From the NCBI GenBank assembly GCA_031772625.1, contig CM062815.1, forward strand, positions 917,506,979-917,570,978: a stretch of DNA of 64,000 nucleotides. The letters run 5' to 3'. Positions within the stretch are counted from its first letter, which is position 1. Each line of letters opens with the position of its first letter. Made by a program: the position numbers and the translations under genes. Shown piece after piece: positions 35,431 through 47,570 of this stretch. This stretch comes from Pinus tabuliformis (taxonomy: Eukaryota > Streptophyta > Pinopsida > Pinales > Pinaceae). A model generated the notes under the pieces. The model made no database searches and was not told where the DNA came from. It worked only from the letters and a program-made list of their open reading frames with translations.

Positions 35431-36235
35431 ATCTCCCCCTTTGGACTTGATGGAAACAACAACACCAAATCACTCTGCCCTTTTGACATCAAGGGCAAAG
35501 GGTGGACCAAGATATTCTCTCCCTTTGACATACATTATGTTGTTCATGCTCCCCCTAAGTACATGCTGAAACCCTCCATTCTCCCCCTGAGTACAAGCAG
35601 AGTGTGCAAAAATATTTTCCAAAAGAATAACATGACTCTATAACTCAACTATGTGAGTATGACCTTCCTATCATGAATGACTCATACATAAATCCATCTC
35701 CAAACCAAGTGGGGATATAGCAAATTTGACTCATCCACCCAACCAAGTGGGGATATACCAATTGTTTATACATGACAGAAACAATAAATATTACATCATC
35801 TGTCCAAGAGGACTCATTCAAATGAATTAGAAGACATATCACATCCTAGACTTTTACATGACTTAAGAAACAAATGGTATAAATATCTAAAGCCATAGCT
35901 GGACTCAAAAACCATAATGCCAACAATGCTGGATATTCGTGAAGGCTAATGCTCCCCCTGAACTTGTGCTACCTGTGCATTGTTAACAAGTCAATGATCA
36001 AGGCATCTCTGTCAGTAAAATTAATGAACAAAGCATATTGATAGACATTAATCATCAATATCAGTCAGTGCACACATATCAGAGCCTGCCCCATTGTTTT
36101 TCTTGTCTGGAAAACATATACACTCCTTGACCCACAAAAACTTGAGTGTGTACGTGACTATACTTCATGAAACATGCGTATAATAACCTTTCTCTGAAAA
36201 ATTGGACATAACAGCAGGATGATGTAGCAACTACT
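35431..36235 (-). other. Copia-5 3' untranslated region with repeated purine tracts
   Basis: This lies between the RNase H end and the LTR. On the minus strand, AGGGGGAG occurs at 35433-35440 (the presumed polypurine tract), 35549-35556, 35581-35588 and 35952-35959. No ORF with a domain is seen. Confidence 0.55.
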
Positions 36236-38314
36236 CTCAACTTTTGTATGAGATATTCAAATGTCTCTCTGGGCAGTGGTTTAGTGAATATATCAGCAAC
36301 CTATTCTTTGGAGGGAACATACTCCAATTTGACCTTTTGTTCAAGCACTTGTTCACGTAGAAAATGGTAATTGATGGGTATGTGCTTGGTCTTAGAGTGC
36401 ATGACTGGATTATTTGAAATACTAATGGAACTTGTATTATCACATAGAATGGAGATGGGTGGAGTACATGTGATATGAATGTCTTGCAAGGTTTGCATCA
36501 TCCATAGTAGTTCTATGCAGCAAGATGCAACAGCCACATATTCTGCTTCACCTGTAGATAAAGCAATTGAACTTTGTTTCTTGTTGAACCAAGATACTAA
36601 CCTGGAACCCATATAGAATGCACCACCACTAGTGCTTTTTCTGTCATCAACACTTCATGCCCAATTTACATTTGTATATGCATGAAGAGTGAGATATGTA
36701 TCTCTAGGATACCATAAACCAAAGTCCTGAGTTCCTTGAAGATATTTGAAAATTCTTTTGACTGCATGAAGGTGTGATTCCTTTGGATTTTCTTAGAATC
36801 CTCCAACTATTCCTAATGCATGAATGATGTTAGGTCGGGTGCCTGTTAGATAAAGCACACTGCCAATCATGGATCTATAAGTCGGTGGATGTACTGCTAC
36901 TAATTCATCATTTGAGCTAAGACTACATCCTATTAGCATTGGGGTACATACAGGTTTAGAATCTTCCATTCTGTACCTTTTCAAGATCTGTTTGAGATAT
37001 TTGGTTTGTGAAATAAAAATACCATCTTTATTTAGTTGAACTTGTAGACCAAGAAAATAGGTAATTTCACCAAGCAAGGACATTTCAAATTCTTGCTGCA
37101 TGATCAAAATTCTGACTCATGGATTCTTCATTGCTACCAAAAATGATATCATCAACATAAAAAACAATAATTAGCAATTTATCAGTTTCAACCTTTGTAT
37201 ATAGATTGCTATCTGTTGAACCTTTTGTAAAACCTTGTTGGTGTAGATATTTGTCCAGGAAGTAATACCAGGCCCTTGGAGCCTATTTTAGACCATAGAG
37301 AGAATTTTTGAGTTTGCATACAAGTTTTAAATCATTTCCAAGAATGAATCCATCTAGTTGTTCAATATATACTTCTTCTTTTAAATCTCCATTAAGGAAA
37401 GCATATTTTACATCCATTTGGTATACTTTGAATTTTTGAAAGCTAGAAAGAGCAAGAAACATCCTTATGGCTTCAAGTCTAGCAACAGGTGCAAAAGTTT
37501 CTTCAAAATCTATACCTTCTTGTTGAGCATACCATTTACAAACAAGTCTGGCCTTCTTTTTAATGACTTATCCATTTTCATTCAACTTGTTTTTGAATAT
37601 CCATTTAGTTACTATAATATTTTTATCATGAGGTCTAGGAACTAATTCCCAAGTACTATTCTTTTCAATTTGCTCAAGTTCTTCATTCATGGCCTTGACC
37701 CAACATTCATTTTTGCATGCTTCATTTACATTTTGAGGTTCAGTGGAGGATAGTAATGATAGATAGCTTGAGGTTCCTGTAATATTTCTTCTTGTCTATA
37801 CACCTGCCTCTTGTTTCCCTAAAATTTGAGTTTCTGGATGATTTTTCTGAACATACCTGGAAGGAGTCTTTTCTTCTACCATTATCTCTTATTCTAGTGT
37901 TTCATTGGTTCCTTCTTCAATATCATTGTGATTTGATGTGGGAAAATAATCCCCACCTTCTTCATTGTTATAATCTTTTGTTTTTATCTGTTTTGGATTT
38001 TTGCATGCTTCATCAACTACAACATCAATACTTTCAACAATTTTCCCAAGTCTTTTATTATAACATTTATATCCTTTACTTCGGGAAGAGTAACCAATAC
38101 TAATACCTTCATTTTCTCTAGGCTCAAACTTACCAAGTTTTTCATCAATCCTTTTGATATAAAATTTTCTTCCAAAAACTTTAAAGTATTTTACAGTAGG
38201 AGCCTTACCATACCAAAGTTCATGTGGAGTTTGAGTACTATTTACCCGAACATTTGCTTGGTTGAGAATAGTTACGGTAGCGAATGCTACTTCACCCCAG
38301 AAGGTTACAAGAGT
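36236..38314 (-). pseudogene. Copia-5 integrase C-terminus, reverse transcriptase and RNase H
   Basis: The minus strand from 38314 reads FGEVAFATVTILNQ and LWYGKAPTVKYFKVFG (integrase C-terminal side). RT follows with ATRLEAIR-like [33 protein letters not shown] and FYVDDIIFGSNEE, then SLLGEITYFLGLQVQ. RNase H includes RKSTSGGAFYMGSRLVSW, ALSTGEAEYVAVASC, LCDNTSSISISNNPVMHSKTKHI and the final VADIFTKPL. Stops at several places, e.g. before VADIF where Gln is expected, kill the copy. The rest of the gene continues at 62522 after the nested insertions. Confidence 0.9.
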
Positions 38315-38319
38315 TCCAG

Positions 38320-38652
38320 TGTTAGGCCCCTATACTACTAGTGTAACCCCTTATTGTTATTAGTATAACCCACTTATTATATTGATGTACCCATGTAGTG
38401 CCCATATTGTTACTATTGTGACCCATAGAAGCCCACTATTATTATTATTGTGCCCTTACATTATTATTGTTATGTCGGCTCTGATTATGTTATAACCCCT
38501 TAGACTCCTATATATAGAAAGGAGGTCTTTTCATTTGTATCATCGAAGAATTGTTCATTTATGTAATGTAAAGGAGGTTTCCCCCTCAAAGAGGCTGAAT
38601 TCTAAGGTGTTGATCTATCTTTTCTATCTTTTGTTGAGTTGGTTTCATAACA
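38320..38652 (+). repeat. Chromovirus 5' LTR
   Basis: TGTTAGGCCCCTATAC to TTTCATAACA; CTATATATAGAAAGG near 38510 is a clear TATA box. Nearly identical to 62184-62516. Confidence 0.93.
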
Positions 38653-38654
38653 TT

Positions 38655-38666
38655 TGGTATCAGAGC
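38655..38666 (+). other. Primer-binding site of the chromovirus
   Basis: A perfect TGGTATCAGAGC (initiator tRNA-Met type), two bases after the LTR end. Confidence 0.93.
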
Positions 38667-39237
38667 TTTGGATTCTAGGGTTTCACTGCTCCAAACACAT
38701 CATCGTGGCATTTTTTTTATAACTTTTTTTTGTGACGTTTAAGAAATCGTAAAAAAACCCATTTGAGAAGAAATCGTGCTGAACCTTGGGTCCAAATTTC
38801 AGAGATTTTCGCACGACATTTGTGGAAATATGATCTGAGGAAGTTGGTCTTTTTGCAGACTCTTGAATTACATTCAAAACAGGTGACATGGGGAAAATAG
38901 TCATAACTTTCTCTCTGATCATTGGATTGAAATTGCGTAAGAAGGTATAGAAAGAGGAAGGACTGTAGTTTCTTGTATGCATTTTTAAGATCCATAGGTC
39001 GAAAAATTGACACGTGGCACTTCATACAAGTTCGCTCTTCTAGAAAGGTCTATAATCAGGTCATCTTGGGAGATTGTGGATAATTTTTTTTTGGGGAATC
39101 CAATTTGGATCAGACTGGTGGCATTGGAAAGAGGACACAGAGGGCTACTACAAGTAGCAATTTCAGAACTTAAATATCTGCAAGTATAGAGTTACAGTCG
39201 TTTCAAGTTTGAGGTCCTAAAATCAAGAAAAAGCAAG

Positions 39238-39995
39238 ATGAGGAAGTTTGATGGCAAGGATTCGGTAAATTGGATACTTCAGATGGAGAAATATTTTGAT
39301 CTACATGGTGTACCACTGTTACAAAAGGTATGTATTGCATCTTCATATTTAGAGCCAGATCAATTTTTATGGTATAAATGGCTTTGTTCTCGTAAAAAAC
39401 TTGTTACGTGGTCAATTCTCACGGAGGAAATGATAGCACATTATGAGGATACAAAGAGCAACACCTTCTTTAGAGCAACACCACAACAATTGGAAAGAGT
39501 AAAAGGGTTTTGTGACATATTTGAAAGTAAAATTATGGCAACAAGGAAGTCTACCCCTCACAACTATAAAGATGGACGTGTTGTTCCTCCTAGCCTTCCA
39601 CAACCTACAAGGGTTACACCACAACAATTGGAAGAAAAAAAGAGAAAAAGGGATTTGTTACAATTGTGATAGCAAATGCACTAAAGGTCATAAGTGTGCT
39701 GAGAAGAAATTATTTTACATAGAGTATGAAGAGGAGGAAGAAAAGGATCAAGAAACATCAAAAGAAGAGGATATATGCCAGGACCCGACCCCGGAGAAAG
39801 AAGAAATGAATCAGGACATATCTTGTAAACTATTGGCAAGAATGACCACTCCTCAAACTCTCAATATAGAAGGAAATATCAAGAAGAAAAAGGTGCAAGA
39901 AGTGAAAGATCACATCAAGGAAGAAGAAATGAATCCAACCATATCTTGTAATTCACTGGTCGGAATTACCACTCCTCAAACTAGCGAGACAGAAG
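39238..39995 (+). pseudogene. Chromovirus gag and start of protease (frameshifted, then interrupted)
   Basis: MRKFDGKDSVNWILQMEKYFDLHGV is a chromovirus Gag start, with FLWYKWLCSRKKLVTW next. The first frame ends at 39669, and a second (from about 39620) continues with the nucleocapsid CYNCDSKCTKGHKC, then an acidic stretch and the TTPQTLNIEGNIKKKKV block that normally leads into the protease. Instead of a DSG site, about 120-bp units repeat. The giant-LTR element enters at 39996 in the second unit. About 570 bp of leader (38667-39237) holds no gene. Confidence 0.85.
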
Positions 39996-41231
39996 TGTTA
40001 ACACCCAGGTTGTTCCCTATGACTCCCAAGGGAATACGGCCGGGGTAACCACTAACCAATCTTTGGGTTACAGTTCGTAGCCCAACTGCAACTAGAGAGG
40101 GCTCTCTCTTTATGATTTATCCCTGTTATGATTGTGTCTTAGGCTAGCTATGATGCTCAGGTTTTGTTTAGGTTTTGGTTGAAGGATTCCTTTCAGGTCT
40201 TATGATGTAGTGTTTAGATAATGAGATGCCATTGGGCAATGGAGTCTGGATGCTGTGAAATGATTTTATATGTTGAGTGGTGTTCTAACTGCAAGGCCTA
40301 TTGTGTATTCAAACAGAAAAACTTTAGACTGAGTGGTGATGCATGTCAACCAACAGAAATCTATTGAGAATTTTCTGTTAAGTTGGTGAGGTGAAAATGG
40401 ACTTACTGCCCAGGAGCAAAGTTTGAATTCCTGTGACAGAGGCCAACGTGAAAGATGTATTCTGAAAGTGCAGCAGTTAAGAATCACACTTTATACAGAT
40501 TACAGCTGAAGAAAACATTTATAAACAACACAGACTGAACTCAGGGTACTGAGTGAGTAAATCCTTGGAGTTATTCTTTTTCTTTGTTGCTTAATATTAG
40601 AAATCAGATAACGTATATGGATTTATTACAAAACAAGCAAATAACAGAGAGAGTTACAGATACTTATTGCATGGTGAGATACACAGGGATCCAGCAGTCA
40701 TCAACAGGCACAGAACGTTTTTCCACACATCAGACATCCAAGAAATTCCATTGTTCCCTTTATTAGCTTCAGAAAAATGATTACAGCATAAGAAACTCTT
40801 CAGGAGAAATCAACAACAACCCTTGCTATCTCATGCGAAGGGGATTTTATAGAAATGTGTATACAAAATATCTCAGGCATTGAGTCATCTGAGAGAGAAA
40901 AATATCTTCAGTAACGTTCAGAAAGTAGGCAAGGAGTTATTACAATGTTAAATGCAGCGTAAATGCCCTTTATGTCTGTCAGAGGATTGTTTTGACTTTT
41001 AAGAGTCACTGAGTCGGTTGCATTACTCTGTGTTAATTCTGGAGATACGCATTTACTTTTGGCTGCGCAGTGCGTTCTCGGGTTTGCCAGCTGTGGTTCT
41101 CTTTTTCTGCTTTGTTGGCCGCTACATCCGCTGAGTTGGCTCAGCTTTGATTTTATGATGCCTGCTGACTTTGTGGACTGTTCTTTTCATCATCATTTGT
41201 AAAAAACGGAAGTTGGTGAATGACTTACTGT

Positions 41232-44200
41232 TTACAAAATTCTCTGGATTGCATCTGTCCACCATTCCTGTGTAGGGAGTTGATGCCTGAGGATGGCCTC
41301 TATTGTCTCTTCTGCTTCTGTATATTTGAAAAAATTTGGGGCTACATCAAACAAGTGATTAATTTCATTCATTACAAAAAGTAGATTTTCTATCTTACTA
41401 TAGAAAATATGTCCTGTAATAGGCCCTGTGTCTTCTGAAGTGCTGGCCTTCTCATTGACCTGTGCTGAGGCAAAAACATTCACTCTTTTAGCATACTGTT
41501 CATGGGTAAATAATTTCCCTCTGCTGTTCAGCAAGCTAGGGAGTCCTCTACTCTGCAACACCTGAAATTTCTCCATGAACCTATTTACCTCTGTCTGCAT
41601 ATCTTGGGTTCTCCTGTCCAATGTCTGCACCAGGTTTCTAAGAGTAAGAACCCTCTTGATCATTTGAATAGTCTCAGTTCTATTTGTGATTCCAATGGTG
41701 GCCAACTGAGAACTTGTTTTGTGATTGAGCACATTGATCATTCTTGTAGCAATTTCAGGCATATTTCCCAACAAGGCCCTTGATGTTCGGATTTCCTTCT
41801 GTGCCTTTGGGATGAGCTCTAGTTGCTCATGGATTGTCTCGATATATGGCCATTGGTTGTTGATGGATTGACCAATATTGGACCATATCATTGCTCTGAT
41901 CTCAGATATGATTTTATCTAGCTTGAGCTCATTCTCAAGCTCCTTGATCCTGTCTTTAAGGGCTTTGATTTCCTTGGCCTTTTCTCCCACTTCTCTTTTT
42001 GTCTTATCATGCCTTTCATTTACCTTGGCCAGCTTTTCCTTAGTTTCATTCAGCTCTGTCATCTGGGCTTCCAAAATTTGTATTTCATTCTTTAGCTTCT
42101 GCATATCTAGGCTCTGATCTGTGCTGATGGGTGCTGCTGAAGTAGATGTGGCTATTTGTTCAGCCTGCTGAGGTGGAGGCACAGTAGTAGGAACAGTCTC
42201 CTCAAGATTGATGACTTGAGGAGAGGGCTGAGATGTATGCCCTTCTTGTGCTTGTTTTAATGATGCTTGTAGAGGTGCTTGTATAGCTTCATATTGCCCC
42301 AATTTTTCTTGTGCCTTCACAAGCTCTTTGTAAATGGAAACTAGCAGGGCAGTAGAATCCTGCTCATACCTTTGCTTTGCTACCTCATCAGTCTGTGGAT
42401 GGATAGTGGCTGGAATTTTGATCTTCTTTCTTAGTGCAGCCATGTCAGCATCTCTAAGTTTCAGGATCTCTTGTATCCCTTTGATGTCATTGGGATTGTG
42501 CCCAATTTCTACAATGATTTCCTCCAGGGATCTTATCCTGTTGTCTTTGGCCTGAGAAGAGGCCCTCTCCAGTTCTAGCTGGGAAGCTGTGGCATTCAGA
42601 CTGCTTGTTAATTTGTAATTCTCCAAAGTCTTGTCGGCCAATGAAGCATACACCATTTCGCCAGTTTGCTTATGCAGCTCAATTTTGTCCATAGGGTGTA
42701 TGTCTTTGGCAAGGACCTCTAGGTTAGTCCTAAGATAGTCAGCAGTGGATTGTGGCTGGAGTGCCGTAGGCATAAAGTGACTCATTATCAGTTTTCCTTC
42801 ACTTACATCAAAAGCAGACATAAGTCTCTGCTGATTGGAAGGAGCCATGTTTAGCAAGTGATTGTACAATTGTACTTTGATAGGATCACTCCTCCTCTTG
42901 ATGTCTATAAATTGCTGCTTGATGCCTACTTGTCCTTCTTTCTGCTGGCTGGAGGAGCTGACCTCCCCTCCCATGGTCCTGTCCTGTTCCTGCTAGAAGG
43001 AACTTGCTGAAGCTTCCCTGCTGGGTGGGCCCATGCCCAACGCCTCTCTTATTGCTATATCTTCCTCTGGAAAATCATTGAGTCTCTGCCTTTTCTCTCC
43101 CTGGTCTATAGAGGATGTCAGGGGAGTCTCTCTGTCCCTTTTTCTAAAGACAAATGTATCCTCCTTTTGAGGGGTTTGGAGGACCGAGGCATCAAAGGTA
43201 GTGTCTTGCCTTGTAGGCACCGTTCTTTCAGTGGTCTGACGAGTCTCCACTGTTTTCTTTTGCTGGGCAGACTGCTCCTGCCTTTGTTCTTCTTGATGTT
43301 GTTGCTCTTGCTGTTCTGATTCTTCTTGCTGCCCTTGCTGCAGCCCTTCTGCTTGCTGCTGTTGTTTTTGTTGCTGTTCCTACTGTTCCTGCTCCATCTT
43401 TTTTCCTTTGCCCTTTTCTAAGATGTTTTCACCAGTTCTTGTAGCTTGATGTTGGGCAGTTGAGGAAGACGCTGTTGCTCCAATTTGTGTGCCTGGCAGT
43501 GAGGGGACCTGTGAATAAAACTCAAGGTTAGCCATCTTCTTGAGGTTTCTTAGAGCTCTTTGATCAAGCTCTTCTTGGGTCACATTTTCTTCTAAAGTTC
43601 CTCTTCTCCACTTGCTTTGGTTGGCATATTTTTCTAAGTGAGGAAGGCTACAATGACCATAAGCAGATAATTTGTATTTGAGCCTCCTCATTGTAATGAA
43701 GTTGTTGGGGTCATAGGGTTTCCATATGAAGCTGTATTTGAGACCAAGGCCCGTAAGTATTCTATCTGCCTCTCTCCGCCCTTCATCCCTTTCATTGAGA
43801 AGGAAATGGCCAAGTTGATTTTTGACTTTTAACTGTGCCTTCTTACCCTTTCCTGAAAAGTGGAGCATATCCACATAACCAAACTGCCTGAAGTATTCCA
43901 AGGCAAGTAGCCTCATAGGCACAAATTTAGGTAGTTTAAATGGGGGCAACTCACACCCATATAGTCTGATAACGGTGTGGTGTTGGTAGAAATACCAATC
44001 CCCAATACTGTATGCTTTTGATAAATGCAGGAGTCTTTGCATTTCGTCTGTCAATCTGGGAGGAGGTGAACCCAACAGTAGAGTCAAGGCTGGATGGATG
44101 AAAAGATCAATAAAATCACAGTAGGTGTATGGAGAAAAGCTTACTATGTGAAAAACGGATGTCCAATACACTACTGATCTCAGATTGCCCTGTGCATCTT

Positions 44201-44981
44201 CTCTCTTCTTTGGGAAGGAGAACTTATCATGCTGGAAGTATAGGAGCAGATGATATAGGTAAGAGGTGTATCTAAATACCCTTTCTCTTGACAAATTCAT
44301 CAACTGATCATGCATCTTGTCTGATATGTATGTGGCATAATCATAGTAGATTGGCTTCTTTCCTGGGGAAAACATAAGCATCATTTGTAGAACAGTTTCA
44401 TCCACATATTCCACTGAATCATATCCCAAGATGGGACTGATCATGTCAGCAAGGTCTAAACCCAACTGGTTAAGGTAGGCAAAATTGATGGGAGGAATTT
44501 GCACAGTATCAGCTTTGATGAAAATCTGGTTAAGCTTTGTGATTTGTGCCTCTGTTATCCTGGCTCCCTGCACTATTAAATCAGCTAATGACAGAGGGAC
44601 CAACTTTTGATCTGTCTTGAACTGCAACATCTCCCTGATGGCTTCAGGGGTAATGAGGAACAGAATTGAGCCTGAAGAGTCTAGCACTGCCCTCTGGGAT
44701 GCATCATAGTAGTCAGCAACTAAGTAGACAAGCTCAGGGAATTGATTAACCTGAGGAAGCTTGAATATTGGGAGAAATGAATCCCAAATTCCCAGGATGT
44801 CTGTCCCCCTCTCATGTTTGATCTTTATTTCATTTAGGATTTGTAAATGGAACCTGCTTTTGCTCAACATTTCCTCTGATATCTTGTAGTCCAAGTCTGC
44901 TAATGCTCTTGTGTCCAATGTTCTATTAGGGGCATTCAGGGGAGCTACATTGAGGGCTATAGGAGCTACAGGGGGGTCCAT
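41232..44981 (-). pseudogene. LTR-encoded large protein gene, 3' LTR copy (1249 codons, two stops)
   Basis: The ATG at 44981 (MDPPVAPIALNVAPLN) opens a frame that reaches the stop at 41232. Only two TAG codons interrupt it, at 43380-43382 and 42993-42995; in the 5' LTR both sites are CAG (Gln). Residues 1 to about 500 are globular, with SGSILFLITPEAIREML, VDETVLQMM, GDWYFYQHHTVIRLYGCEL and KFVPMRLLALEYFRQFG. Residues about 530-580 are Gln/Glu-rich. Then follow basic RKRDRE and KRQRL patches and a C-terminal half rich in coiled coil (e.g. LKNEIQILEAQMTELNETKE). No transmembrane segment and no retroviral enzyme motif is seen. The family is not recognised; an element-encoded accessory protein, possibly nuclear and self-associating, is an inference. 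Confidence 0.88.
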
Positions 44982-45594
44982 AACTCTTCTTGGGATGTAG
45001 TTCTCTTTTGAAGACTGCTGTTACTATGCAGAGTAACACCGACAAAGTTTCTTTGCAGAGAATGATGGTTTTATGAGTAAAGAGTGAAGGTAAAGGCTGC
45101 AGCAGTTGAAATACTACCTTTGAGTGATTAGGTGGGTGACGGAAATGTTCAGAGGATGCTCTTTTGTGGTGGATTTATTTCCTGCAGGTGACGGGTTCAC
45201 GATTGCGCGAACCAGCGACAGTTTTTCTTTCGAATTACCTACATTGGTTCGACAGAAGCATAGTGACGGCTCTGGTTCAGTTTAAATGTCAATTCGGTGG
45301 CATTTAACGGTGAATTTCGGGTCTTAAGGTCTGTCACTCATTGATACGCGAAATGCAGTGAAAATGGAGTTTCAGAGCTCAAATGAAGAGTACCTGTAGA
45401 TTTGGACCGGTCAGAGCTTGTTGGCGCTGAAGAAATGGACGTTCTGGTGGTCAGGAAACACTTTTCCACGGCTGGTGCAGGTTTGGTCGTAGTTATGCAT
45501 GCAGGACAAACGACGATGAATGCGCTCAAAATGGCAAAAAACACGAATTTTCGGCCAAAATAGACCTTTTGGTGATTTTGGCGCGAATTCGTGC

Positions 45595-45652
45595 TGACGT
45601 CATCATGACGTCATGAGTGTGGTCAGGGCCGGATGACGTCAGCACGACGTCA
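45595..45652. promoter_or_regulatory. Cluster of TGACGTCA motifs (3' LTR)
   Basis: Perfect TGACGTCA palindromes at 45595-45602, 45606-45613 and 45634-45641, plus CGACGTCA at about 45645-45652. This is the binding core of TGA/CRE-type bZIP factors. It lies about 615-670 bp upstream of the ORF start. Confidence 0.55.
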
Positions 45653-46091
45653 TCGGGCCAGGTGGCGGGGTCTGGTTGGTCCATAGGGGCAGTGAGATGG
45701 CAGGACAGGTGGGCCAATGGCTGGGCAAGGGGATGACAAGACAGCGTACCTGGGTGACGGAGCGATGACGGGTTGCTGACGCAGCGAGGACGTAGTGTAA
45801 GCGGAATGGGAAAACCGAATACCGGCAGCGGTTTCGTATCGCACCGCTTACGGTACGGTGGTGGTTTGCGGCAGTTGTACCTCCGACGCGCTGTGGTGAG
45901 GGCGCGTGGCAGTGGAGTGACGTACCCAAAATACGGACGTCGGAAGGTAACATTCGGGCATTGAACGAGCTCCGACGTTATAGTGGCCGTCAGATCCGGA
46001 GGAGCCAAATCGGACGGTGATCGGATCATTGATGTGGGCGGGAGATAGAGCGCTTAATTCTCGGACGTCGGAAGGACTCTGACGCGATGAG

Positions 46092-46125
46092 GGCCGTTGG
46101 ATGTGTAAGGCCTGATCCAACGGCC
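46092..46125. other. Perfect 11-bp inverted repeat (3' LTR)
   Basis: GGCCGTTGGAT (46092-46102) and ATCCAACGGCC (46115-46125), with a 12-base loop. Kept in the 5' LTR at 60209-60242. Confidence 0.8.
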
Positions 46126-46523
46126 ATCGGGAAGGTGACATGGCCAGTGTATACGGCCGCGGGCGGAGGCATAAATACGTGTTTTGAACGATTTTCCAAT
46201 GTGTTTCAAAAATCCAATTGTATGCGCTAACCTTGGTTAGGGAGCAGAAAGTGGGTTTTTCATGATTTTTACTATTTGAAGCGGGTGAAGGTGAGAATTA
46301 GGCCTTTTAGGGGTTTTATTTGCAAAGAGGGGGTCAAAATGAAGGAATTAGCTCATGAAGGGGAAGGGGTAGTTGGCATAGGTTTATCAACATGACCAGG
46401 TGTCATTTGATCCCTGACTCGAGACTTTATTGGCTATAATACCAAAAGGGGGAATATTTATAAGATTTTGGGGTTTATACACCATGGTGTTAGTAATATT
46501 AGGGAAAAAGGTGTTATAAGGGA

Positions 46524-46534
46524 TTTATATAATA
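46524..46534 (-). promoter_or_regulatory. Candidate TATA box of the 3' LTR
   Basis: The minus strand reads TATTATATAAA within CCCTATTATATAAATCC. It is conserved in position with 60641-60650 and 18996-19005, about 780 bp from the outer LTR edge. An alternative TATAAATA lies some 75 bp upstream on the minus strand. Confidence 0.5.
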
Positions 46535-47311
46535 GGGTTAGTGTTAGCATGGATGAGAGGGTAAGTGGAGGGGAAACCATTAAGTTTATGTGAAACAAAC
46601 TTGGTTTTAAGAGTAGATCAAAATGAAAAGATTTTTAGACAAGAAATGTGGCTTTTGAAGATTATGAACCACCATGAAAGCTTAGTCTTTTTCCATGAAT
46701 CTTAGCTGATGGGGAATGTTAGAAATGAAATTGGAGGGGAATGAGGGAAATTAGTCATGCTTCCTGCTGCAATTTGATGAATAAGAACAGCTTAATCAAT
46801 TAATTGACTTTGCTTTGATACCCATAGTTACCATCTCTGCAATGGTAGGGATAACCTTTCTGCAACCCCAACTACTTACCCAGCTACTTGCCTAGCATTT
46901 TTATTTCTTCTTGGAGGGTGCACTTGGACTTGCAAACCCTTACTTGCCTTTTCTTTTCTTTGGCTTTTTCTTTTACTCATTCTATCTACCTCTACCCTTA
47001 TTTCTTCCAAGGTCCCAGATTAAGCTGTTGGGAGCCTTTTCTTCTCTAGCTGAACTAGTTGTCTGCCAAGATTAAGCAGTTTGGACAGACTTCTTTCTCT
47101 ATTCTATAACTCAAAATTGAAACATGGCATGATCCAGGTTAAACTGTTGGATCATCCACCAAAATTGAAATAAGGTCATCAACATTGAAACACTTTACAC
47201 ACCTCTTGTTCTCTAGGAAATATGGGATCTTTGTGATATCAAAGCAGAGCATATTTGGACTTTCTCTTGCCAATCATGAAATATGAAACCTATTGGTATA
47301 GGTATCGAACA

Positions 47312-47570
47312 GTGGCTCCACATGGGGATGGTTTTTCTTTTGAAAGACCAAGAACAGCAGGTCAGATTGCCTCGCTCATTTGACTGGCCATACCAATCTT
47401 TGAAATTTGCTGCTTTGATGTGTCAAAATTGTGTGCTTCTCTTCATGGTAAACTTCTGATTCTATTTACTTTTTGCTGGTCGGTGAATAACTTGGAAAAC
47501 TGCATTTTTACAATCTAAACAGAAAATAATATGTACATCTGCATATATACAAGGGAACCTTAGGTTTCAC
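47312..47570 (-). other. Region between integrase and 3' LTR
   Basis: Here a polypurine tract is expected next to 47311. The minus strand ends CCCATGTGGAGCCAC, which is not polypurine; the nearest purine stretch is AAAAGAAAAA about 20 bases upstream. No gene is seen. Confidence 0.6.

Larger units (their letters stand above)
39996..47311 (-). repeat. Giant 3' LTR (7316 bp)
   Basis: Begins TGTTAACACCCAGG and ends GGTATCGAACA on the plus strand. It contains the large ORF at 41232-44981, a CpG-rich segment with TGACGTCA motifs (45580-46140) and a TATA candidate near 46530. The stretches 39996-41231 and 44982-47311 hold no other credible gene; small frames at 45338-46141 are chance ORFs in the GC-rich part. 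Confidence 0.95.

Noticed and set aside
45338..46141. Several overlapping ORFs on both strands in the giant LTR (and at 59455-60258)
   Set aside because: They lie in a GC-rich leader where stops are rare by composition, are not matched by the solo LTR, and show no domain.
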